Positions 55,321 to 62,028 of a stretch of DNA of 62,028 nucleotides are shown one piece after another (the first letter of the stretch is position 1; the number at the start of each line of letters is the position of its first letter). The stretch is taken from the NCBI GenBank assembly GCA_017643305.1, contig JAEPNQ010000013.1, forward strand, positions 1-62,028, given 5' to 3'. Source of the stretch: Marinibacterium sp. Lineage in GTDB: Bacteria > Pseudomonadota > Alphaproteobacteria > Rhodobacterales > Rhodobacteraceae. The notes under the pieces were generated by a model, which made no database searches, was not told the DNA's origin, and saw nothing but the letters and a program-made list of their open reading frames with translations. A program made the position numbers and the translations under genes.

Positions 55321-55344
55321 AATTAAATGAGGAGGGGAGAAGCC

Positions 55345-55734
55345 GTGCCTCATCTGACAATTGATTACTCCGCCAACATGGAGGACCGCGTCGACATTGC
55401 AGAACTGTGCGACGTTCTGCGGCAGGCTGCAATCGAAACCGGGGTGTTCCCATTGGCCGGGGTTCGAGTCCGGGCCTTCCGCGCTGACCATGTGTCGATT
55501 GCTGATGGTGACTACATCCATGGCTATATCGACATTTCTGTCCGTCTGAGGGGCGGCCGCCCGTTAACCACGCGGAAGACGGCCACAGAGCATATCTTTG
55601 CCGCTGCCGAAGCCTATCTGAAACCGGCCATGGCCGAACATTCCATCGCGCTGTCGATGGAAATGCGAAACATCGACCCTGATCTTGCGCCTAAAGCCGG
55701 CACGATCCGCGATCATTTGAGGGAGGCAGATTAA
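55345..55734 (+). CDS. hpaF: 5-carboxymethyl-2-hydroxymuconate Delta-isomerase
   Basis: I use GTG 55345 (129 residues), because GGAGGGGAG is well placed and the protein then starts (M)PHLTIDYSANMED; proline directly after the start is the catalytic residue in this tautomerase-like family. An ATG at 55327 lies in the ribosome binding site. The enzyme isomerises the ring-cleavage product after the semialdehyde oxidation. First gene of the operon. Confidence 0.9.
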   Translation: MPHLTIDYSANMEDRVDIAELCDVLRQAAIETGVFPLAGVRVRAFRADHVSIADGDYIHGYIDISVRLRGGRPLTTRKTATEHIFAAAEAYLKPAMAEHSIALSMEMRNIDPDLAPKAGTIRDHLREAD

Positions 55735-55735
55735 C

Positions 55736-57247
55736 ATGGCCGAGCTGGATACAAACATCGAAAAACTCAATGGGTTCCTCACCCGGTTTGAAGACAAAGG
55801 CGTTCTGAACCAGATTGGTGGCCAGGCGGTTGCGGCCCAGTCCGGGCGCACATTCGAAACATCATCGCCCGTGGATGAAAGCCTGATCTGCCAGGTTGCC
55901 CGCGGTGATGCTGATGACATCGACGCCGCCGCGCAGGTTGCCAAGGCCGCATTCCCGGCCTGGCGCGATATGGCTGGCACCGATCGCAAGAAAATCCTGC
56001 ACCGCATTGCCGATGGCATTGTTGAACGTGCCGAGGAAATCGCGTTGTGCGAATGCTGGGACACCGGTCAGGCGCTGCGGTTCATGTCCAAGGCAGCGCT
56101 GCGCGGTGCGGAAAATTTCCGTTTCTTCGCAGACCGGGCGCCGGGCGCGCGCGACGGACAGATGTTGCCGTCCCCGACGTTGATGAATGTGACCACCCGC
56201 GTGCCTATTGGCCCCGTTGGGATCATCACGCCTTGGAACACTCCGTTCATGCTGTCGACATGGAAGATTGCCCCGGCGCTGGCAGCGGGCTGTACCGTGC
56301 TTCACAAACCGGCCGAGTTTTCGCCGGTCACCGCGCGCATTCTGCTGGAAATTGCCGAAGAGGCTGGCTTGCCTCCGGGCGTCTGGAACCTGGTGAACGG
56401 GTTTGGCGAAGAAGCGGGTAAGGCGTTGACCGAACATCCCGATATAAAAGCCATCGCCTTTGTTGGAGAATCCAAGACTGGGTCGATGATCCAGGCTCAG
56501 GGTGCGCCTACACTAAAGCGAGTTCATTTCGAACTGGGCGGCAAGAATCCAGTTATCGTATTTGAAGATGCCGATCTGGATCGCGCGCTCGATGCCGCGA
56601 TCTTTATGATCTATTCGCTGAACGGCGAACGCTGCACATCCTCCAGCCGCTTGCTGGTGCAGGACACCATCGCTGATGAATTCGAAGCAAAGCTGGCGGA
56701 GAGGGTGCACAAAATCAAAGTTGGCCATCCGCTAGATCCGGCGACTGAGGTTGGTCCGCTGATTCATGAAACGCATTTTGACAAGGTATCTTCATACTTC
56801 GACACCGCTCGCGACAATGGCGCAATCATCGCGGCAGGTGGCACACGGAAGGGCGACACGGGGTGGTTCGTCAACCCGACCCTTTTTACAGGCGCCAGAA
56901 ACGACATGGCTATTGCGCAAGAAGAAATCTTTGGCCCGGTCCTGACGTCCATCCGGTTTTCCACCGAAGACGAAGCACTGCAGATCGCCAATGACATCCC
57001 CTATGGTCTGACAGGCTATGTCTGGACCAACGACCTGACCCGCGCGATTCGGGTGACAGAACGACTGGAGGCCGGGATGATCTGGGTCAACTCCGAAAAC
57101 GTTCGTCATTTGCCGACGCCCTTTGGTGGCGTCAAGGCCAGTGGGATCGGGCGCGATGGTGGGGATTGGTCGTTCGAGTTTTACATGGAACAAAAGCACA
57201 TCGGCTTTGCCACAGGACACCACAAGATCACGCGACTTGGCGCCTAG
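55736..57247 (+). CDS. hpaE: 5-carboxymethyl-2-hydroxymuconate semialdehyde dehydrogenase
   Basis: The 503-residue NAD-dependent aldehyde dehydrogenase has PWNTPFMLSTWKIAPALAAG near residue 165, FELGGKNPVIVFEDADLDRA near 262 (catalytic Glu) and SLNGERCTSSSRLLVQD near 300 (catalytic Cys). It oxidises the semialdehyde formed by HpaD. It starts 1 bp after the hpaF stop. Confidence 0.93.
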   Translation: MAELDTNIEKLNGFLTRFEDKGVLNQIGGQAVAAQSGRTFETSSPVDESLICQVARGDADDIDAAAQVAKAAFPAWRDMAGTDRKKILHRIADGIVERAEEIALCECWDTGQALRFMSKAALRGAENFRFFADRAPGARDGQMLPSPTLMNVTTRVPIGPVGIITPWNTPFMLSTWKIAPALAAGCTVLHKPAEFSPVTARILLEIAEEAGLPPGVWNLVNGFGEEAGKALTEHPDIKAIAFVGESKTGSMIQAQGAPTLKRVHFELGGKNPVIVFEDADLDRALDAAIFMIYSLNGERCTSSSRLLVQDTIADEFEAKLAERVHKIKVGHPLDPATEVGPLIHETHFDKVSSYFDTARDNGAIIAAGGTRKGDTGWFVNPTLFTGARNDMAIAQEEIFGPVLTSIRFSTEDEALQIANDIPYGLTGYVWTNDLTRAIRVTERLEAGMIWVNSENVRHLPTPFGGVKASGIGRDGGDWSFEFYMEQKHIGFATGHHKITRLGA

Positions 57248-57274
57248 GCCGAAAGTATCGGAGGAGGAACGTAA

Positions 57275-57415
57275 ATGGACGAAATCGTACTTGCGGCCAA
57301 GTTTACCTACGTTCCGATCATGTTGATGTTGGAAAAGGAAGGGCTGGTCAAAGGCCGTTTTCATCTAGCGAAAACGGGACCTTGCCTCTCCGACACCTGT
57401 GAGGAAGCTTTCTGA
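57275..57415 (+). pseudogene. Vestigial N-terminus of a class III extradiol dioxygenase
   Basis: A 46-codon frame begins at ATG 57275 after an excellent GGAGGAGG and ends in TGA overlapping the hpaD start (ATGA). Its first 27 residues (MDEIVLAAKFTYVPIMLMLE, then KEGLVKG) resemble the start of class III (LigB-type) homoprotocatechuate 2,3-dioxygenases, which read LAAKITHVPSM; the His of THVP, an iron ligand in that class, is Tyr here. The rest is not conserved. It is probably a relic that now works as a leader for coupled translation of hpaD. Confidence 0.55.
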
Positions 57416-58395
57416 TGCCCATCCCAACCCCTGTTCTTTACCCGCCTTTCAACATCTTGCGTCTCAGCCATGTGGAATACCGGGTCACCGACCTTGCCAA
57501 GTCCCGCGCCTTTTACGTCGATACGCTGGGCCTGCAGGTTACGGACGAAGACAGCAACACCATCTTCCTGCGCGCTATGGAAGAACGCGGTCATCACTGC
57601 ATCATCCTGCAGCAGGCGGACAAGGCCGATGTTGGCTATCTGTCCTTCAAATTGTTCGATGAGCCCGATCTGGACAAAGCCGAAGCGCATTTCCGCGACC
57701 AAGGTATGCCTTTTGAATGGGTGGAACGGTCTTACCAGGGCAAAACACTGCGCACCCGTGACCCACATGGCATTCCGCTGGAATTTTACGTGCGAATGGA
57801 CCGGCTACCGACGATCCACCAGCAGTACAAGTTGTATCATGGCGTGAAACCGCTGCGGATCGACCATTTCAACATGTTCAGCCCGAATGTGGATGCGTCG
57901 GTAGAGTTTTACAATTCCATTGGCTTCCGCACGACAGAATATACTGAAGATTCCGAGACTGGGAAATGGTGGGCGGCGTGGATGCATCGCAAGGGCGGCG
58001 TACATGATGTGGCATTTACCAATGGTACTGGCCCGCGCCTGCACCACACCGCGTTCTGGGTGCCGACGCCCCTGAACATCATCGATCTGCTGGACTTGAT
58101 GGCGACCACAGGCTGGGTCGACAATATCGAACGCGGACCGGGGCGGCACGGGATTTCCAACGCCTTTTTCCTGTACATCCGTGATCCGGATAATCACCGG
58201 ATTGAGATTTACTGTTCTGATTACCAGACCGTAGACCCGGAACTGGAGCCAATCCGCTGGGACTTAAAAGATCCGCAGCGCCAAACTCTCTGGGGGGCCG
58301 CCGCCCCGCGGTCGTGGTTCGAAGAAGGGTCGCTCTTCGAAGGTGCAGACGTGCAGGAAAGCAATATGAAAGCGCAGCCGATCATCGCGCCTTAA
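57415..58395 (+). CDS. hpaD: 3,4-dihydroxyphenylacetate (homoprotocatechuate) 2,3-dioxygenase, class I VOC type
   Basis: The 326-residue enzyme has two vicinal-oxygen-chelate domains (LRLSHVEYRVTDLAKSRAFY near residue 17 and LRIDHFNMFSPNVDASVEFY near 147). The metal ligands are likely His in LRIDHFN, His in PRLHHTAFWV near 205 and Glu in NHRIEIYCSDYQ near 262, matching Brevibacterium HPCD and MndD. It opens the ring of homoprotocatechuate with Fe(II) or Mn(II). Its start overlaps the vestigial frame. Confidence 0.92.
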   Translation: MPIPTPVLYPPFNILRLSHVEYRVTDLAKSRAFYVDTLGLQVTDEDSNTIFLRAMEERGHHCIILQQADKADVGYLSFKLFDEPDLDKAEAHFRDQGMPFEWVERSYQGKTLRTRDPHGIPLEFYVRMDRLPTIHQQYKLYHGVKPLRIDHFNMFSPNVDASVEFYNSIGFRTTEYTEDSETGKWWAAWMHRKGGVHDVAFTNGTGPRLHHTAFWVPTPLNIIDLLDLMATTGWVDNIERGPGRHGISNAFFLYIRDPDNHRIEIYCSDYQTVDPELEPIRWDLKDPQRQTLWGAAAPRSWFEEGSLFEGADVQESNMKAQPIIAP

Positions 58396-58447
58396 GTGAG
58401 CAGCTTGGCCAAAGTCAGTAAAGCCGCGTCGACATGGGAGTATCGAA

Positions 58448-59857
58448 ATGAATTGGGATAAATTTGCCCCATGGGCCCACAAGGTCGTGGATTGGACGCA
58501 GTCCTATCATAACGGGATCAGCGATTTGCCGGTGCGGGCCCAGACTGCGCCCGGTGCGATCCTGAACGCCTTGCCAGCGATCCCGCCGGACGGCCCGGAG
58601 CCGGTCGAGCAGATCTTCCGTGATTTCGAAGACATCGTGATGCCGGGCATGACCCATTGGCAACACCCGCGCTTCTTTGCCTATTTCAACTCCAACGCCT
58701 CGCCCGCCTCGGTTCTGGCGGAATTCCTGGCCATGGCGCTGTCACCTCAATGCATGCTTTGGCAGACATCACCAGCCGCGACCGAGATGGAAACGCGGAT
58801 GATGGACTGGCTGCGTCAGTCTATCGGCTTGCCGGATGGGTACCATGGCGTGATTCAGGACAGCGCGTCGTCCGCCACGCTGGCGGCTGTCCTGACCATG
58901 CGGGAAAAGGCGCTGGACTGGCACGGTAACACCCAGGGTCTGCCGGGTCAGCCCACGCTGCGCATCTACGCTTCGTCAGAGGTACATACCTCCGTCGACC
59001 GGGCGATCTGGATCTCTGGCGTTGGGCAGGACAACTTGGTGCGCGTGCCTATCAAGGGCGATTGGCGGGGGATGGACCCCGACGCGCTCGACGCTGCCAT
59101 TGAGGCCGACAAGACCGCTGGGCTGATGCCTGTCGGCGTGATCCTGTCGGTGGGCGGTACGGGCAGTGGGGCTACCGACCCGGTTGCGGCCTGTATCGAC
59201 GTGGCAGAAAAACACGGGCTCTACACCCATGTGGATGCGGCTTGGGCAGGCTCTGCCATGATTTGTCCGGAATATCGTGACATGTGGGCTGGGACTGAAA
59301 AAGCGGACAGCATTGTTTTCAACCCGCATAAATGGCTGGGGGTGCAGTTCGATTGTTCTGCGCATTTCCTGAAAGACCCGGAACATCTGGTCAAAACGCT
59401 GGCGATTAGTCCCGAATACCTGAAAACCCACGGCGCGGAAGGGATCATCAATTATTCCGAATGGTCCGTGCCGCTGGGCCGCCGGTTCCGCGCGCTGAAG
59501 ATCTGGTTCGTGCTGCGCACCTACGGGCTGGAAGGTTTGCGCGACCGCCTGCGCAACCACATCAACTGGGGTCAGAAGCTGCATGACCGGATCGCAGCCG
59601 AACCGGATTTTGAGATCGTGACATCCCCGATGTGGTCGCTATTCACCTTCCGGTACCTGCGCGATGGGGCCGATCTTGATGATCTAAACCTGGCGTTGGT
59701 CAACGCAGTGAATGATGATGGGCGTATCTACCTGACACAAACTCGCATCGATGGTGCTTTGGTGATCCGGTTTCAGGCCGGACAATTCGACTGTACCGAG
59801 CACGACGTTATGATGGTGCACGACGTGGTGACCGAGATAGCGCGGGGATTGGCATAA
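58448..59857 (+). CDS. PLP-dependent aromatic L-amino acid decarboxylase
   Basis: The 469-residue group II decarboxylase has THWQHPRFFAYFNSNASPAS near residue 75, SSEVHTSVDRA near 180, THVDAAWAGSAM near 260 and the PLP lysine in VFNPHKWLGVQFDCS near 295. It most resembles tyrosine/DOPA/phenylalanine decarboxylases. Between hpaD and hpaG it suggests production of tyramine or dopamine, which amine oxidation would turn into hydroxy- or dihydroxyphenylacetate. Substrate is inferred, not shown. Confidence 0.85.
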   Translation: MNWDKFAPWAHKVVDWTQSYHNGISDLPVRAQTAPGAILNALPAIPPDGPEPVEQIFRDFEDIVMPGMTHWQHPRFFAYFNSNASPASVLAEFLAMALSPQCMLWQTSPAATEMETRMMDWLRQSIGLPDGYHGVIQDSASSATLAAVLTMREKALDWHGNTQGLPGQPTLRIYASSEVHTSVDRAIWISGVGQDNLVRVPIKGDWRGMDPDALDAAIEADKTAGLMPVGVILSVGGTGSGATDPVAACIDVAEKHGLYTHVDAAWAGSAMICPEYRDMWAGTEKADSIVFNPHKWLGVQFDCSAHFLKDPEHLVKTLAISPEYLKTHGAEGIINYSEWSVPLGRRFRALKIWFVLRTYGLEGLRDRLRNHINWGQKLHDRIAAEPDFEIVTSPMWSLFTFRYLRDGADLDDLNLALVNAVNDDGRIYLTQTRIDGALVIRFQAGQFDCTEHDVMMVHDVVTEIARGLA

Positions 59858-60714
59858 TGCGGTTTGCAACTTTTAGCGCCGGAGGTCAGACGCACTATGG
59901 CGTGATTACCGATGATGGTGCGATCGCGCTGTCGGCGGATTTCCCCGACTGGCCTACCTTGCGCGAAGTGATCGAAGCCGCAGGGCTGCACACCTTGGCA
60001 AAGGCCGCGCAAGGCCGTGACGTGACCTATACCAATGGCAGCTTTACCTATGAAATCCCCGTCCCTGCACCGGAGAAAATCATCTGTGTCGGCGTGAACT
60101 TCCCCGCGCGGAACGCTGAATACAAGGATGGGTCTGATGCACCGCAGAACATGTCGCTGTTTGTGCGCTTTCCGGGGTCTTTCACCGGGCACGACCGCCC
60201 GCTGGTGCGGCCGCCTGAAACCCTGCAACTGGACTACGAAGGTGAGATTGCAATTGTTATCGGTAAAGGCGGTCGTCGTATTTCGCAGTCGGAAGCTTAT
60301 GACCATATTGCCGGCATCACCCTTTGCAACGAAGGCACGCTACGAGACTGGGTAAGGCACGCCAAGTTTAACGTGACCCAAGGCAAAAACTGGGATAATT
60401 CCGGCGCCATAGGCCCGTGGCTGGTGCCGTTCACGGCCCCGGCGCAGTTGGACAATGTGCGGCTGACCACGCATGTGAATGGTGAATTGAGGCAGGATGA
60501 TCGGACCAGCCGCATGCTGTTCCCGATTGCGCGTCAGATCGAATACATCTCAACCTTTGCTACGCTGAAGCCAGGCGACATCATTGTCACCGGTACGCCC
60601 ACGGGTGCAGGCGCACGGTTTGATCCGCCGGTCTACCTGAAGCGGGGCGACCTAATTGAAGTAGCCGCCGTAGGCATCGGCACCCTGAGCTATACGGTGA
60701 TCGACGAGGTCTGA
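59857..60714 (+). CDS. hpaG: Fumarylacetoacetate hydrolase family isomerase/decarboxylase
   Basis: The 285-residue protein has VGVNFPARNAEYKDG near residue 75, LQLDYEGEIAIVIGKGGRRIS near 125 with the metal-binding Glu residues, and IIVTGTPTGAGARF near 245. In the hpa pathway this family performs decarboxylation of 5-oxopent-3-ene-1,2,5-tricarboxylate and isomerisation of the product. One copy is present, of half the length of the fused enterobacterial HpaG. Its start overlaps the decarboxylase stop. Confidence 0.88.
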   Translation: MRFATFSAGGQTHYGVITDDGAIALSADFPDWPTLREVIEAAGLHTLAKAAQGRDVTYTNGSFTYEIPVPAPEKIICVGVNFPARNAEYKDGSDAPQNMSLFVRFPGSFTGHDRPLVRPPETLQLDYEGEIAIVIGKGGRRISQSEAYDHIAGITLCNEGTLRDWVRHAKFNVTQGKNWDNSGAIGPWLVPFTAPAQLDNVRLTTHVNGELRQDDRTSRMLFPIARQIEYISTFATLKPGDIIVTGTPTGAGARFDPPVYLKRGDLIEVAAVGIGTLSYTVIDEV

Positions 60715-60719
60715 CTAGA

Positions 60720-61892
60720 TCAGCCTGTCTTGATATGTGCGGCGGCCTGAGTATAGCCCCCACCGGCGCCGTCAATGAAATGGATGTGGTCGTTCTGCAT
60801 TGGTGACGGGACGAAACAAGTCACCAGCGCCTCATCCTGTTCATACAGCCCATAACGCACCAGCCCGCGGTCCTGCGCAGATGCTAGCAACGTTTTGATG
60901 CGGCCGCGCGTGTCGGCGTCGCAATCCAAGGTCATTTTCAACCCATCGTCGAATTTGCGAAAATCCACGTTGGATGCCACTTCTGCCCGATAGTGCTCAG
61001 GGTCGAACTGACCAAGCCGGCTGCCGGTGCGGAAAAGAACCCAGGCAAACAGGTTTTGCGCCAGCAACTCCACTTTGCGGCGAAGCACGCTGCGTTTCCC
61101 ATGGGACGCCTGCGCTTCCAGTCTGATACCCGGCGGCGGGTATTGTACCTCCGGCCCCTGCACCGGAACCGGGTGGCCGCCACGGTCCAGTGTATTGCCC
61201 AGCTGAAGAATGCTGCGCGTCAGGTCGGCAAAATCCGTTTCGCTGCCCTTGGTGCCCGGAACAACAACCACCGACAGGATCGATCCATGGCGCGCCTGCA
61301 GGTTCGACCAACGGCAGGACAGGCCGGTCAGATCGGGAACGATATCCTCCGGTGCGGCTGGCAAAGTGTAGCGCCCGGCTTTCATCTGTTCTTCTGCCCA
61401 TGTCAGCCCACCGCCAGCAAACATTGCGTAATCGACGCCGGGGGCGGGGCGGTAGCGTGCAATGCGCAGAGAACGCCCGGCTTGCATCGCATCACAAACC
61501 GGGACCAGCGCCACGCGCAGCCTGATCCCAAATTCCCGCCTCGACCACGCTTGAACGGCGGTCAGCGCGGCGGCGACTTGGTCCCGTGCACCAGGCCAAA
61601 CGGCAAACCCCGCCCCATCCCCGCTAAAAACGAAGGGAAAGGATTTTGGGGTAAGTGTGTTGATCACTGCAGAAATCACAGCGGCGCCAACCATGTTGAC
61701 CGTTTTGTAGCGTCCGGCGGCAATTTCCGATGTGGAATCGACAACATCGGCAACGCCAATCAGCCAATCCTGCGCCACCAGGTTGAAGCCGTTGGGATCG
61801 GCGAGATCGGAGAACTCTGTATGAAGCGCAAGATCGTCATAAAGTGAATCGTTGGTGCCAGTCTCGGCGAACACTGTGGATTGTATATTCAT
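60720..61892 (-). CDS. DUF3095 protein with cyclase-like metal motifs
   Basis: The 390-residue cytoplasmic protein matches DUF3095. Its segment WLIGVADVVDSTSEIAAGRY near residue 43 and FVFSGDGAGFAVWP near 87 resemble the two Asp-bearing strands of class III nucleotide cyclases (for example FADIVGST and GDG). A C-terminal domain (about 220-390) is unlike cyclases and includes KVELLAQNLFAWVLF. It is convergent with hpaG. Enzyme activity is not established for this family as far as I know. Confidence 0.82.
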   Translation of the reverse strand: MNIQSTVFAETGTNDSLYDDLALHTEFSDLADPNGFNLVAQDWLIGVADVVDSTSEIAAGRYKTVNMVGAAVISAVINTLTPKSFPFVFSGDGAGFAVWPGARDQVAAALTAVQAWSRREFGIRLRVALVPVCDAMQAGRSLRIARYRPAPGVDYAMFAGGGLTWAEEQMKAGRYTLPAAPEDIVPDLTGLSCRWSNLQARHGSILSVVVVPGTKGSETDFADLTRSILQLGNTLDRGGHPVPVQGPEVQYPPPGIRLEAQASHGKRSVLRRKVELLAQNLFAWVLFRTGSRLGQFDPEHYRAEVASNVDFRKFDDGLKMTLDCDADTRGRIKTLLASAQDRGLVRYGLYEQDEALVTCFVPSPMQNDHIHFIDGAGGGYTQAAAHIKTG

Positions 61893-62028
61893 GGCCGAGA
61901 GATAGGCCCACAGTTGCGAAATAGTATTTCAACGCGGTCACGTTTCGGTGCTTTGCTGCTGTGCGGCAATGGGCTTTCACTTTGGCAGGCGAAGCTATAA
62001 GAGACCGCTGCTGATCATCCGGTCGGCA
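61893..62028. other. Right-end gap with possible start of a further gene
   Basis: Upstream of the DUF3095 gene, 136 bp hold its promoter region. An ATG at 61969 on the plus strand opens a frame through the window end (20 codons, MGFHFGRRSYKRPLL...), but without a ribosome binding site or known motif it cannot be called. Confidence 0.25.

Overview
The window comes from an alphaproteobacterium, most likely a marine Rhodobacteraceae (Roseobacter group). This rests on gene content and order: a membrane-anchored cytochrome of the cy type divergent from pheA, a MarR gene overlapping an OmpR-type regulator as in petPR of Rhodobacter, TrcR/DUF1013, COQ9, DUF2794, a plant-type glutamate-cysteine ligase, a non-catalytic dihydroorotase in the pyrB operon, and GAAC-N7-GAAC LexA boxes. 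DNA is GC-rich, genes are tightly packed, and many stops and starts overlap (ATGA, TGATG). No species can be named from the sequence alone.

Layout. 0-0.4 kb: the last 41 codons of an IS630-type transposase and a truncated coding remnant. 0.4-6.1 kb: a yejABEF peptide ABC importer on the minus strand. 6.2-9.2 kb: cytochrome cy, prephenate dehydratase, an SRPBCC protein and NudC. 9.3-15 kb: a cyclic-nucleotide phosphodiesterase/nucleotidase, the SRP RNA gene with a good promoter, a broken gene, then dnaX, a small membrane protein, ybaB and recR. 15-18.7 kb: threonine aldolase, TrcR, RNase T2, a flavin-fold protein and a broken periplasmic protein gene. 18.7-22.6 kb: a minus-strand operon pyrB, bPH2 protein, tail-anchored protein, pyrC-like, plsY. 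22.9-25.5 kb: a decay zone with a frameshifted beta-rich gene, an EamA transporter, an adenylate-cyclase relic, and rpsU with its terminator. 25.8-35 kb: COQ9, two quinone oxidoreductases, an intact paralogue of the broken periplasmic protein, gshA, rsmE, ubiA, an OmpA-family protein and a coiled-coil protein. 35-42.2 kb: an EamA transporter, phoD, ilvE, petP-petR, and an SOS-boxed orphan imuB.

42.2-48.7 kb is a phenylacetate cluster: paaI-paaJ-paaK-paaR in one overlapping minus-strand operon, divergent from paaZ and a PaaX-family regulator, with a TetR-type operator between them. The ring epoxidase (paaABCDE) and paaFGH are not in the window. 49.1-54.8 kb: an NlpC/P60 hydrolase, an M17 aminopeptidase, and a copA-cueR copper operon whose promoter has the 19-bp spacer typical of MerR-family control. 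54.8-60.7 kb is a homoprotocatechuate (meta-cleavage) cluster: hpaR divergent from hpaF, hpaE, a vestigial class III dioxygenase fragment, a class I (VOC-fold) hpaD, a PLP aromatic amino acid decarboxylase and hpaG. At the right end a DUF3095 protein carries features like those of class III nucleotide cyclases.

The two aromatic clusters would bring phenylacetate and 3,4-dihydroxyphenylacetate into central metabolism; the decarboxylase suggests tyrosine or DOPA, via amines, as one source. At least five genes in the first 26 kb are broken by frameshifts or stops. This may be real decay or sequence error; the distinction cannot be made from one sequence.
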